A DNA stretch of 64,000 nucleotides from positions 1 through 64,000 of the forward strand of contig JAJEKV010000041.1 in the NCBI GenBank assembly GCA_021234155.1. Reading direction: 5' to 3'. The translations under genes were made by a program, and so were the position numbers. The notes under the pieces were generated by a model. It made no database searches. It saw nothing but the letters and a program-made list of their open reading frames with translations, and was not told the DNA's origin. Each line of letters opens with the position of its first letter. Within the stretch, counting starts at the first letter, position 1. The stretch comes from Isoetes taiwanensis. Its lineage: Eukaryota > Streptophyta > Lycopodiopsida > Isoetales > Isoetaceae. Shown here in pieces: positions 13,844 to 24,562 of this stretch.

Positions 13844-14869
13844 TTTGTGCTTTCAAAGAAAATGCTACACAGGAACTTTTACTTACCAAAAGCAGAATAT
13901 GATGATAGTATGATAACATGTGCTGATGCTCTATGGATTGAATACCAAAGAGGTGATGTACTCCCTGAATCATTACATAGGGTGTGATATCTGTGCATAT
14001 ATGGTTTGAATGGAATTGTTTCTCCTTGATTGAATGGACACATCAAACATGTCTCTCGAAAGGTACCTCAAATATCTACTTACAATATCAAGCCGATAAT
14101 CAAGTTCATGATTACTTGTAGTCCACAATCAAGATTGATAAGTCAGACCGCCACTTGATTCAATAAATTGTCCCCATGTGTCATATAAGAAATTTACGGA
14201 TATCGTACCGTGGCTTTGGGTGATGAGATGGAAGAAATACATGGGCTATAAATTAGCTTACCCAACCGAACCACCACCCCGAACCTACGACCACGGCTAT
14301 TATTGCAATGCGGCCTATTCAAGTTGTTCAAGAGGGTAATTCATAATTTACCCTCCAAATCATCATCGGAATGGCCCTTTTATGGTCATATGGCATGAAT
14401 AGTGCACCAAAGCATTGGCTAAATTTTAAAAAGATAAACAACCTAAACAAAGACTTATCCAAAATCAGTTGAGATAGCTATTATTAGTCCTTGGATAGGC
14501 AATTCCCAAGTCACTCTTAAAGAACGACTACGAATAGTGTTTTATCAGGAGTTCATTGAATGGGGCAGTCCTATAGTTGCTATACAAAAGGAATGCATGG
14601 CTGGCTCATCCTGAACCTCTTACAAGGCACCCATAGTGGCATAAAGTAATGATCTAAGGAAACCATTCCTCAGATCGCCAATAGCTGACAATTAAACCTG
14701 CTAAGCGCCTCAAGAGTTGATGGTTCTCACAAGCAGCATTGTACGTGGAAGGGCACCTATCACAACATATATAATTGAGTTTGCCATTTTCCATTTTTGT
14801 TCCCAGTAATTTTTCTGCGCCGCAATTTAAACCTCCTTTTTGTTGCCACGTTTTGGATAGTTTTTGTTG

Positions 14870-15240
14870 CCACGTTTTGGATAGTTTTCTCTGCACGCGA
14901 ATCCGAAACCTCTGTTTCTTTGCCACGATTTAGATGGATTAGAACAAGTCTGGCTGGGTAATCTGTCGTTTCTACACTTGTTTGAGGGCTTGATGGGGCC
15001 CGTTCTTCTATATGGAGTGGAGCTGTGGGGACTGGTGGTATCACTTGCCACTTGGAATGACTTGGAGGGGGTTCAAACGACCTTTCTAGCTCGGGCACTT
15101 TGATTCAACTGGGAGTAAAGTCCAAAATCTCATAAGATACTTCTGCAGAAGACCAATCTCTTGTCCATACAAGAGGCTATGCTAGAATGCCACTTCATCT
15201 ACTTTCAATGGTCAGCAATGCCTCCAAAATCTCATCTATA
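14870..15240 (+). mobile_element. LINE reverse-transcriptase C-terminal fragment
   Basis: The plus strand encodes GPVLLYGVELWG, LATWNDLEGVQTTFLARAL and then QEAMLECHFIYFQWSAMP. These match the region downstream of the RT catalytic core in plant non-LTR elements (a YG-W block followed by W-LE-VQ--FL). The neighbouring LINE at 16 kb carries the equivalent block EPVLLYGAGDI...DLESVRSLL. The fragment lacks RT palm motifs. An 18-bp unit TTGCCACGTTTTGGATAG is duplicated at about 14841-14885. Confidence 0.65.
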
Positions 15241-15589
15241 CCATGGCCATGGGTCCACAACACCTATCCAGGGGATTCATCCATCTTCTATATTGTGTTT
15301 AGATATGATTTTCATATTTGATTATGCTACATATTTGATTAGATTTTATTATTTAGAGAAGGTTATAGTGGTTTCTGGCTATAACAATTGTTTTTGGCTA
15401 TGTTGCCTTTTTGCATTAGATAAAAATGGAATAGATGACAGTCATTTTTGTATTATAGAGTACAAATACTTCCTAGCACTCTGCTTGATGCATTAGACAA
15501 GAGTTTTGCTCTTGCTATTTTTGCCTTTTACAAATCTATTTTTTTGCGGGGCAAGGGCTTGGAAGAATGATAACATTTTACATAATTAG

Positions 15590-16010
15590 GCCATTTTTAT
15601 GAGGCAAGGGCTTGGAATAATTAGATCTTTACATATTCCGAGTCACATTGCAGGTATCTGTTTGCTTTATATCAATCAGGATCTTGAAATCAACTACTTC
15701 TTGAAATCTTGAAATCAACTTTCAAGAGATTTTTGGATGCTTCTAATCCACTTACAGTGTAAATGGCATAATGTGATTAAACATGTTATACCTTCTTGGC
15801 TTTACATCAATCAGAGGCCAGAAACCAGATTTCCTATTTACCAAGAGTCCTCATAAAGTCCAAGGTAGATTTAGAAATGGCATACTACTTCCTTGAATTT
15901 CTATCATGTTGTCTACTATATCACAAACTTGGTTTCTATTCGATTAGTTTGTGTATTTGCTTTATCTTTAGTGCATGGAAAAGTAGGCTACTGGATGTTA
16001 TCCTCTTGAC
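15590..16010. other. Spacer between LINE fragments
   Basis: No coding signal recognised. The phrase GGCAAGGGCTTGGAA occurs at about 15553 and 15605, and CTTGAAATCAACT at about 15684 and 15708, so the segment has local duplications. The sequence ends in a TTGACTTGCAG, resembling a 3' splice site, immediately before the LINE coding segment. Confidence 0.35.
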
Positions 16011-17648
16011 TTGCAGAATGCAGTATATAGGCTATATGAGGCATGCTCAGGCCATATCACATCGTCAGGACAGCCGGTAATCAGTAGTATTGGAGTGCGT
16101 CAGGGTTGCCCCCTCTCCCCCACACTCTTTGGCCTATACATTGACCAGCTGGAAGATTGGCTCTCTGAGCATGGAGGTGCGGGCGCCCATCTCATGCATG
16201 CATCACACAATCCGGCAACTCATATATGCTGACGATGTCAACCTCCTGGCCTATACTCCAGAAGACAATCAACGTCACCTGGATCTGGATGCTCTTGACA
16301 CTTTCTGCCGATTCACGGGCATGAGAGTTAACTTGGCCAAAACTAGGGTGCTGCTAGTTTCATCATCCCGTCAGCCAAGGGTTCCCTCATTCACTTACCA
16401 GGGGCAAGATGTAGAGGTGGCTCCGACCTATAAATACTTAGGGATCGAGTTCTCTACTACCACCCATTGGGATGCCGTCCAGTTGGCGGTAACCAAGAGG
16501 TTGGAAAGCACTATATGCCATGCGCGAACAACAACCACAAAGGTTGGTATGCCAGGGCCCTGGGCCACACTTGTTTTGGCCTTGGTCGAGCCGGTCCTTT
16601 TGTATGGAGCAGGTGATATCCTCAACACCCGGAATGACCTCGAAAGTGTGCGTAGCCTTCTTGGTACGAGCCCTTGGGGAAAGTCCCGCAGCCCATACCG
16701 ATCCTACTCCGAGAGACGGGTTTTCTACCCTTCAACGAAATGCATTTGAACGCCATATCATTTACTTCCGGGAGGTGTGGTCAATGGGTGATACACATTT
16801 GCCCAACCTTGCTTTGGCCATGGCGATGGGTCCCGCTGGCCCGGCTGGAAGGACAAGCAAGCTCAGTGGTTCTCACGCTGGGGTGTACAAGCAAATAGAT
16901 GCGTACATGTGAGGACAAAGAAAGATCACAAGGCCCTTAAGCTGTACCTAGATGCTACTTTCCTTCGCAAGCTCTGGGATGCGATGCTCGACGCACGTTA
17001 AGCCGGGCACACTCGCCAGCAAAGTCAATCCTAGGCTCACGAGAGGTCCACACCAGTACTTGTACACCCAGTTGCCCATGAAGAAGCACAGACTTATAGC
17101 TTTCATTCGTATGGGTGCACATTGCCTCCGCATTGAGACAGGACGTTGGGCTCGGGAAGCACGAGAGCAAAGGCTTTGCTGATGTTGCCCCTGTATGAGG
17201 ATGAATGTCATGCCCTCGAGATCTGCCTAGCGTTTGCCCATATCCGAGAGCGGTATGTTCGGTTACTAGTGCTTGGCCAACCGTTGCATGAGTTATTGAA
17301 TACGGCGTCAGTGGGTTTATTGGGGTCATACCTCCGGGAGGTTATGGATGCCGCGGACTCTCGGTTTGTGTCCTCGGGCGGTTGAAACCGTCTATACAAT
17401 TGTCTGAGATGCCCGGCATACTTATTACTGCTAAGATTTTTCCCTCGAAAACCCTTCGGGGCGGGGGTTTCTTCATCCTGTCAGTAATACACTTGCTGCT
17501 CTCTTTTTGTTTGGGTCCCATAGGCCAATTGATCTCCGTGGACGCTAAAAATTCTATTCTATTCTATTCTATTCTATTCTATTCTATTCTATTCTATTCT
17601 ATTCTATTCTATTCTATTCTATTCTATTCTATTCTATTCTATTCTATT
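16011..17648 (+). mobile_element. LINE (non-LTR retrotransposon), 5'-truncated, with (ATTCT)n tail
   Basis: The plus strand encodes the C-terminal half of a LINE reverse transcriptase. It shows GVRQGCPLSPTLFGLYIDQLE (RT block 4), then IYADDVNLLA with the catalytic YADD at about 16226-16237, then YKYLGIEFS and EPVLLYGAGD. At about 17080-17385 is a C-terminal segment with GAHCLRIETGRW and DECHALEICLA, like the zinc-binding tail of these proteins. Frames shift near 16090, 16680 and 17180, so it is dead. The 3' end has a conserved phrase GGGTCCCATAGGCCAATTG..TCTCCGTGGACG (17514-17545) followed by about 19 ATTCT units (17551-17648). The same tail recurs at 21.07, 24.43 and 63.83 kb, so it defines a family that primes with a 5-bp repeat rather than poly(A). 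Confidence 0.85.
17551..17648 (+). repeat. (ATTCT)n LINE tail
   Basis: About nineteen perfect pentamer units end the LINE. Its translation as FYSILFYSI repeats is not a gene. Confidence 0.95.
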
Positions 17649-17759
17649 GTTGCAGATATTATTATTTGTTACTCCAGTGTTTTGAATATCCATGTGGTTG
17701 AGGGAAACCTGAATTGGCTCATAAGTATGTCATGGATTTGAGATCCCATGTAAGAGCAG

Positions 17760-18455
17760 ACAACATTGAGTTCTTACAGTTTACTCAAAATCTTAATGGA
17801 GTATAGATGGAATTTATTCTTCTCAATATCTTTTTCTCGGATGTTGTTTGCATACCACGGCACTCGAGAATGATCCAAACTAGAGAGCACTATAGCTACC
17901 TGTAATTCCAAACCGCAAAAAGAGATACACGTCCCAAATCATATGTTTTAGCCACCTACAAGTTGCATAAGGAGTTATATCCCCCAACATGACACGCATT
18001 ATTAAAGCCTATTATAAGGACAATAAGAATTGATTATGTCGGGATGTTTGTGCTTCTTTAGACACTCTTTGCTTAGAGGGGTAGTACTTAAAAAACAATG
18101 TAATATGAGTGGCCAAACTTCGCATTCAAGTATACAATGCATGACATGCCGTGTCTGTTTCTAACAAGTAATGCATAAGTTAAGAAAGTGTGGCAAGGCA
18201 ACAAAGTGCAAAGACATTGTTCTAAGTTTGTCCTCTCAATTGTTTGTGTTAGAAGAAACAAATAATCTGCTACAACTAAACTAGCCAAGGCCAATCACAA
18301 CTTAAGATATTATTTATAACTTTCCTTATGCACCATTTTATAAATGGAACATTTTGTCCACCATTGCTGCGATGATCACCTCTTCCTTATGTGACCACCA
18401 AACAAATTACACAAACACATCTCTTCATATTTATATTTCCTCACCTACATTACAT
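17760..18455. other. Non-coding stretch
   Basis: AT-rich sequence, no gene or clear repeat recognised. It could be the interior of a non-autonomous Helitron ending at 18495. Confidence 0.35.
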
Positions 18456-18467
18456 GTTCTAGCTAAA

Positions 18468-18495
18468 GCCTGGCAACGCCGGGCACTGTTACTAG
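18468..18495 (+). mobile_element. Helitron 3' terminus
   Basis: A hairpin GCCTGGC-AAC-GCCGGGC (seven pairs, one a G-T wobble) is followed by ACTGTTACTAG and then T. Plant Helitrons end in a short hairpin about 10 nt before a terminal CTRR and insert between A and T. The similar end at 60.15 kb supports a shared family. Confidence 0.65.
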
Positions 18496-18666
18496 TTTCT
18501 ATTAAAAATATACCTAAAGGAGACATATTAATATATGAATCATAGCAAAAAAAAATGATGATCATTTTCATGAAGCTTCCTTTAAACTAGGGGATTTTGC
18601 AAAACTTACCGGGATTCCAGAGCTTTCCTACCTAAAATAGTACATTCAAAATAATGATCATTAGAA

Positions 18667-18712
18667 ACTACAAGAAATTTATCGCGGCGGCCAAGGCCGC
18701 CGCGAACATTTC
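18667..18712 (+). mobile_element. CACTA-like terminus (second copy)
   Basis: ACTACAAGAAATTTA followed by the TCGCGGCGGCC/GGCCGCCGCGA inverted repeat matches the reverse complement of 13601-13650, except that the leading C is A. It faces right, away from the 13.6-kb copy, so the two do not bound one element. Confidence 0.5.
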
Positions 18713-18784
18713 TCTCTTATCAATTTTCATGTATTAGGGAAACGACTTCCTTCTACTGGCTCATTTACTAATTAGAACTCTGTT

Positions 18785-19235
18785 TGCCCAAGATTCTATG
18801 AAGATTCCCTTAGGTTCCATAGGGTTTCTTCATGGTTCTCGTATGATTCTCTAGGTTCTGGAAGATTCTCTTATGATTTTGTTAGGTTTTCGAAGATTCT
18901 ATAAAGATTACCCCAAATTCTCTTAAGATTCTGATGCATTCTCTGATATTCTATGAAAATTCCCCTAGATTCTCTAAGGTGGCATCAAGATCATGCTCTA
19001 ACTTTCCTCTAGATACCATGAAGTTCCCCAGTACTATGTAAAAGTTCCCCCTAGATTCTCAAAGATTCTATGAAGCTTCTCTAAGATTCTCTAAGGTTCT
19101 ATAAGGATTCTTTTAGATTCTCTTAAGATTTGTCTAGATTTCTAAAGATTCTCACAAGATTCCTATAGATTCCCTCAGATTCTAAGAATATTTCACATAG
19201 GTTCTATAAGATTCCATGAAGATTCTCCATTTCGA
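18785..19235 (+). repeat. Degenerate minisatellite of AAGATTCTCTAAG type
   Basis: The phrase AGATTCTATGAAGATTCYCYTAGGTTCT and variants recur about 25 times in roughly 450 bp with irregular spacing of 12-25 bp. No open frame of interest. Confidence 0.8.
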
Positions 19236-19239
19236 TTAC

Positions 19240-20640
19240 ATTGGATATGATGGCATTGAAACAATAACAAATTACCAGTTGTTGGAAAGTTCTCGACGAG
19301 AGGAATCTAATGGCATGGGGCCTCCTTGATCTGACTCAACCATTGTGGGATATGGTTGTTTAAAGCAGAGCCATAAAAGAGAAGATTTCTAGAATGCTAC
19401 AGTGCCAACTCACCCTTTCCGCATTAATTATAGTGCCACTTCTTGGCACCTTCCTTAACCTACTCAAAAAGTTCGCACACATCTCAAGGTTTTTGAATAG
19501 AATGCTGGATAACAAAATGTTGACGTATCAATTTTTAGAAAGAAGTCATTAATACTAGATACGCCTTGGGACATGTGTAAAAAAAAAGCCTTAAAAGTGT
19601 TAAAAACGTTATCTAAACTATATTATCCAAAAGAAATAAATAAGCCTTTGGACACGTGTCAAAAAATGGCTTTAAAAGTGTTACAAACGGATAAGGCTAC
19701 GTGTCCACAAAACAAACAGGTATCCTTTGAGCATATTCTCTAAGAATCTTGCCTATAGCAATTATAGGTAAGTCTATTCTAGTGTGTGCACGAGCTCCAA
19801 AATGTCCTTAGATACATTTATTTGGGAGAAAGTGATTTAAGCAAATATTCTATACCTTTTTGTCAACTTCTAGACAACGTGTCACACTATTGCTAAAGTG
19901 TGGCATTGTTGGACATTTGTAAGCATCACAAACATATTTTATCCCATGCTAATGATGCTATATCGTTTAAAAGTCCTCTTCTTGAGAATTTGAGCATAAG
20001 TTAGCAGCTTGAGGCCCCTTCTTTTCTGAAACCGAGGTTGTAGGGGGGTTGTAGGGTAACATCCATCTATCTAAAACAACATCTCATCTTCATTCTTTGC
20101 ATAATTCACAGCTAGAGGATGTTGAAGTTGTACTTTGAGGTGATGATCTGGGGGGGCATTTAGCAAGTGATTGTCATGCAGACAACGCGATATCTGATGT
20201 AACCATATTGGGTCCGACCAACACGTCATGTGGTTGTCAACTAGAAGTGTGGCAACATAGTAGGAGATATGTTGGTCTTATGCACGTTTTTTTGTTTCAT
20301 CTAGGCAATGTGGAATGTGTAGCACTTTTTTCTTGACTATTGTTTATTCACCCAAAGAGAATATGTTCTTGGAATACATGTGCAGCTTAACAACTGGCCC
20401 TCAAGTTTTAGTACGGAGATCAGATCTCGACCGCTGGTTGCAATGGTGTTACCAACCAGTAACACATTAAAAAGTGCATAAACACCTAGTTTGTTATGCG
20501 AAATGGCCTTAATAAACACCTAGCTTGTTATGAGAACCACCATAAAATCACTACAAAACCATTATAAAACTCTGGGTCCGGCATAGTGGGGCATAACACC
20601 AAGGGTGTTATCCCTCTCATAAAAAGCCTTAGAATTTACA
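19240..20640. other. Upstream region of the MYB gene, non-coding
   Basis: No gene recognised. A duplicated phrase AAACACCTAG[T/C]TTGTTATG lies at about 20478 and 20513, close to the MYB start. CATAAAAAGCC at about 20619 is a weak TATA-like candidate about 40 bp before the ATG. Confidence 0.35.
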
Positions 20641-20661
20641 AAAGCAAGAGGCGCCTTCTAA

Positions 20662-21415
20662 ATGACGACCACTTGCGGTTGCTGCAGCTCGAATTTCAAG
20701 AAGCTGAAGAAGGGCCTGTGGTCTCCGGACGAGGACGAGAGGCTTAAGAATTTTATAACCCAAAATGGGATCGTAAAATGGAGCGAGGTGCCCATTCTGG
20801 CTGCTAATGTGAATGCTGATACAATAAGTCTAGCTCTCACACTACAACATAATGCTAGCTTGCTCTTGATTTGGATCCAGGACTGGAGCGTTGCGGAAAG
20901 AGCTGCAGGCAGAGATGGCTAAATTACCTCAGACCTGGCATCAAGAGAGGAAAATTCACGCCCGAGGAACAAAGGCTCGTCTGCGAGCTTCAATCCGTCT
21001 ACGGTAACAGGTGATGGGTCTAGGAATTTTTTGAAGTATCAACTTATCTAGGAACTTACCTGCATTTTGGGTCCCATAGCCCAATTGGTCTCCGTGAACG
21101 CTAAAAACCTATTCTATTCTATTCTATTTTGGATTGTGCAGATGGTCTTGGATCGCAAAGCACATGCCTGGCAGGACAGACAATGAAATAAAAAACTTGT
21201 GGAATGCCAAGCTCAGGAAGAAGATGGATCTGGCTGAAAATCACAGTGCAATGCTGGCCTTTTGTGAGGAATCTAAAGTGGAGAATCTGCAGCAGGGAAG
21301 CATAATGTCAGAGAATGCCACTCCAGATTATGACCTCGTTTCTGAACCCTTTTCGGATGCAGACTGGAACCTCCTCTTGCAACCGGATTCCCTTCCTTAC
21401 CTTGGAATCTTCTAA
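20662..21415 (+). CDS. R2R3-MYB transcription factor, three exons
   Basis: Plant R2R3-MYB proteins bind DNA through two helix-turn-helix repeats. Exon 1 is 20662-20803, exon 2 20881-21010 (130 bp, the usual length for MYB exon 2) and exon 3 21142-21415, giving 181 residues. R2 contains [17 protein letters not shown] and [20 protein letters not shown]3 contains [25 protein letters not shown] and [12 protein letters not shown], so the tryptophan positions are kept (Phe replaces the first Trp of R3, as usual). The tail is short (about 70 residues), acidic and hydrophobic near the end. Intron positions and phases are canonical for the family. Oddities: intron 1 starts CT instead of GT at 20804-20805, and intron 2 is largely a LINE tail. 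The start codon is the first ATG before the R2 repeat. Function is unknown; subgroup was not assigned. Confidence 0.8.
21068..21130 (+). mobile_element. LINE 3'-tail fragment inside MYB intron 2
   Basis: GGGTCCCATAGCCCAATTGG, then TCTCCGTGAACGCTAAAAA and ATTCTATTCTATTCTATTTT match the terminal part of the LINE at 17.5 kb. It occupies about half of the 131-bp intron and supplies the pyrimidine-rich tract just before the acceptor TTGTGCAG at 21141. Confidence 0.85.
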
Positions 21416-22200
21416 GTACCACCACAGATAAACAAGAATTTGTGCAGCAGGAATTTGTCCAACGTCCATTGGATGTATTGATTCTTAATACGTACTACAA
21501 CAATTATTTTTTCTCAGCAAACAGACTGCATGCCACTTTTTCTGTTCACATTGTAAGACTACATGTTTTTCATGCATAGCAACTTTCAATGCTAAAGAGG
21601 CTTACATTAATGAGCTTGGTTCAGAAAGTCTTTTGGGGCATAATCTACAAATTTGCTGCTGGATCTAGCCCAATCTACGAGCTACATACTCCCCTCCATT
21701 CTTGGTGGAAGTACCAAGGATGTATTAAATGGCTATTTTAAAAATTTTGTTGTGTTTCTAAAATGTACTGTGACATTTCAATTTCACATGGTATCTTACA
21801 AGGCTTCCAGAAATTTCCCGAACTGAGGTGACGCGACAACTACAAAGCTGAAAGGACAATGGGGCTAGAAGGCTAGATCTAGAAAGAATGCGGACTTAAT
21901 AGGTCTATGCTATAATTAAAGACCAAAGAAAAAGAAGTGCATATTTACCATCCACTAAGACTTGGGTTTAGTTTTGTGTGTGATAGAAAGGAGGGAAGAC
22001 AAAAACTTATTCTTCACAAGTATGCAGATGTAGAATAAATGACTTAACACTAGTTCAAAGGAACCTCATTTGATTATCACAAGGCCCCCAAAATTGAACC
22101 ATTATGATTTTTTCTTAATGGTTTATTGGGGAAAACCAAATTTATAAATCAGTACATGTTAGTGGGTTCAAAAGTTTACAAACCATGTCTAATTATCTAA
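21416..22200. other. MYB 3' flank, non-coding
   Basis: Probably includes the MYB 3' untranslated region. No further gene recognised. Confidence 0.4.
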
Positions 22201-22204
22201 TATG

Positions 22205-22425
22205 GTTCATCAGCATATTTTTCTAATGTGATAAGATAATATTGTTTTATGACATGGTATTGAAGCATGGCAATTTTAATTGGTCTCTGTAACAACTTAA
22301 ACTATATAATTTATCAACATATTTTTCTAAAGTGATAAGACAACATTGTTTTATGGCATTGTACTGAAACATGGCAATTTTAATTGGTCTATGTAATAAC
22401 TTAAACTATATGATATGTATTACTG
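22205..22425. repeat. Two-copy tandem repeat, unit about 108 bp
   Basis: TTTTTCTAAWGTGATAAGA, GTTTTATG and ATGGCAATTTTAATTGGTCT recur in the same order from about 22217 and about 22322. The copies differ at scattered bases. Confidence 0.8.
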
Positions 22426-22819
22426 TTTAGTATGTCAAGTTTATTAGACTGGTATTTGATCATATCTATCTTCTTCAATATATTGCCATGGTAATTTTAG
22501 ATGCATAATTCTCATGATTTTTTACAGTAATTAATCACTAATACACAAGTGGTAAATGATCTTGTTTTAAATATGCTAGTGTGACTTTTTTTATCCTATT
22601 TTTCTTTATGGTACTAAAACATAATTATCTCATTTGGTTTATCTAACAACTTAAAATGCCTGATACGAACTAATGCTTTGTATTTCACTCTATAACCCCA
22701 AATTTCACTCTATAACCCCAAATTTGGCTCTATGTGTAGTTTTGTGCTGTCTTTTTTGCCAAAAAACAATACTTGGAGACCACCCATAGTATTATTCCGA
22801 GAATGCTAGAAACAACGCG

Positions 22820-23165
22820 TATTTTTTTTGGTGTGGTTTTTTTGTGGTTTTGGTGTGGTTTTAAGCGTGGTTTTTTAGGCGTGGTTTTAGACAAAAACAA
22901 CACGTAATTTTATGTTTGATTTTTGCCATGGTTTTAGACAAAAACAATCACGAAAAACACATATGTAATTTTGCCCAAAAATAACACATGTTTTTTTGGC
23001 ATTGTTTTCCTTCAATTGTCCACGTGTTATTTTCATTAGTTGTAATGCAACCACACATTGTTTTTCATACAATAAGACATGTTTTTCCTATTGTAGTTTA
23101 AAAGAAACAATGCGACATGTTTTCCCTATTGTAGTTTTAAAGAAACAATGCGTTGGATTAAGATA
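22820..23165. repeat. GTGGTTTT-rich and 50-bp tandem repeats
   Basis: Several GTGTGGTTTT/GCGTGGTTTT units (22830-22890) lead into repeated phrases AGACAAAAACAA. At 23085-23155 the unit GACATGTTTTYCCTATTGTAG plus TTTAAAGAAACAATGCG is duplicated. No coding signal. Confidence 0.65.
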
Positions 23166-23487
23166 AAAACAACAAGTATAGAAAACTTAAAGAATAGCTC
23201 ATCCTGATTCAAGCTATTTTTAAATCCTGATTGAATTTTTGCTATTTTTAAAATGTAATTCAATATCCTGATTGCCTTTTGGGAATTGAACCCAAATGAA
23301 GTCCACTAGGCATTACATAAAATGCTTAAACTTAAAAAATAAGGCATCAACCATGGAGCTTTCAGGAGTCTTTTTTGTTTTCATTATTATTGTAGTCTTC
23401 TATGTTTTGATCAAAAGTGTGAGCTAAAATGTTAGTGGCATAAAATATCAGCACTCCACATCCGTTTAAACCATTTGAAGAGGTTGA

Positions 23488-23610
23488 ATAAGATCTGCAG
23501 TTGCCAAGGTAAGATTCTACAATGGATTCAGGTAAAAAATAAAGCAAAACAGATCTGCAGTCGCCAAGGTAAGATTTTGCAATGGATTCAGGTCAAAAAA
23601 ATAAAGCAGA
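23488..23610 (+). repeat. Two-copy tandem repeat, unit about 61 bp
   Basis: AAGATCTGCAGTTGCCAAGG, AAGATTCTACAATGGATTCAGG and AATAAAGCA occur twice with small changes. Open frames here are by-products of the duplication. Confidence 0.8.
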
Positions 23611-23891
23611 GCATTAAGAGTATCTACCAAAACTTAAAACAACAAACTCTTTATTTGCATCTTCTGTAAGCAGACTAGATCCTTATCATTTTAAGTTAAA
23701 GGGATGAAATATTTGAGGCATCTTTTACCTTGTATCAACAAAATAAGGCAATGGGCGTGAATCATATACTTCACTTGTTTACGGGCCAAAGCATCTTATC
23801 AAGCATTCCTGTATGAAGCGAACTAATTGAAAAAAAAAATCATCATTAACAAAGATGCCAGAATAGAACACGTTCTTTCCCTAAAACGTAA

Positions 23892-24168
23892 AAGCAGGTT
23901 ACTTAACATTCTGCCCGCGCTTCCAATAGCGTCTTGCCACCTGGCACACATTCAAAGCCTGAATGTGAAGCAGAGTTTTTATCTGCTCTGATCGACCTAA
24001 CTCCGGCAAGATTTTACCTGCTGTTCAGCGAGCTGCAGAGATTTACCCACCATTTTTACCCACTATTTTGAAGATCCACTGCAGAGATCCAGCATTTTAC
24101 CCACGGTTTTGAAGATCTACGAAGCATTCAACTTTGTTTTTTGCCCACGAGAATGTTAAGTAACACCT
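23892..24168. mobile_element. Small MITE-like element
   Basis: GTTACTTAACATTCT at about 23893-23908 is inverted as AGAATGTTAAGTAAC at about 24151-24166. The element is about 275 bp with no coding capacity. A target duplication is not clear. Confidence 0.45.
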
Positions 24169-24181
24169 TCCATCGTAACAA

Positions 24182-24274
24182 AATGACAATTTTGTTGACA
24201 TTCTCATGTGTCGTCGCCTCCCGTGGCTGGCGTCGGCATGGCTTCCACATGAGAATGTCAACAAAATTGTCATT
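24182..24274. repeat. 29-bp perfect inverted repeat (hairpin)
   Basis: AATGACAATTTTGTTGACAT plus TCTCATGTG (24182-24210) is exactly complementary to 24246-24274, with a GC-rich 35-nt loop. It lies directly beside the MITE-like element; a small-RNA precursor or recent fold-back insertion are both possible. Confidence 0.8.
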
Positions 24275-24426
24275 CTTGTATACTGAAATGCCCTTTTGTT
24301 CCGTCCCTAAAACTAAAACATAATAGAAGAGGCCCTTTTGTTCTTTCCCTAAAACTGAATGCCCGAATCTGATTCGAATGCAAGGGAAAAAACATCAAAA
24401 CAGAAGTTAAAGGAGAGGAGGGCATA

Positions 24427-24562
24427 GGAATAGAATAGAATAGAATAGTTTTTTTATCGTCCACTGAGACCAATCGGCCTATGGGACCCAAAAGGAGCGC
24501 AGCAAACTTATTACTGTCCGGGTTAAAAAACCCCCGCCCCGAAGGGTTTTCGAGGGAAATGC
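24427..24562 (-). mobile_element. LINE 3' end, minus orientation
   Basis: On the minus strand it reads TTCCCTCGAAAACCCTTCGG, GGGTCCCATAGGCCGATTGG and then ATTCTATTCTATTC. It matches the 3' end of the LINE at 17.43-17.65 kb over about 130 bp, without coding sequence. Confidence 0.85.

Noticed and set aside
14760-15098. 112-residue minus-strand ORF with repeats
   Set aside because: Antisense to a LINE fragment and caused by an 18-bp duplication.
17382-17741. 119-residue ORF with FYSIL repeats
   Set aside because: It is the translation of the ATTCT LINE tail.
13601-18712. One CACTA element bounded by the two similar ends
   Set aside because: The ends face outward, so they cannot be the two termini of the interval between them.
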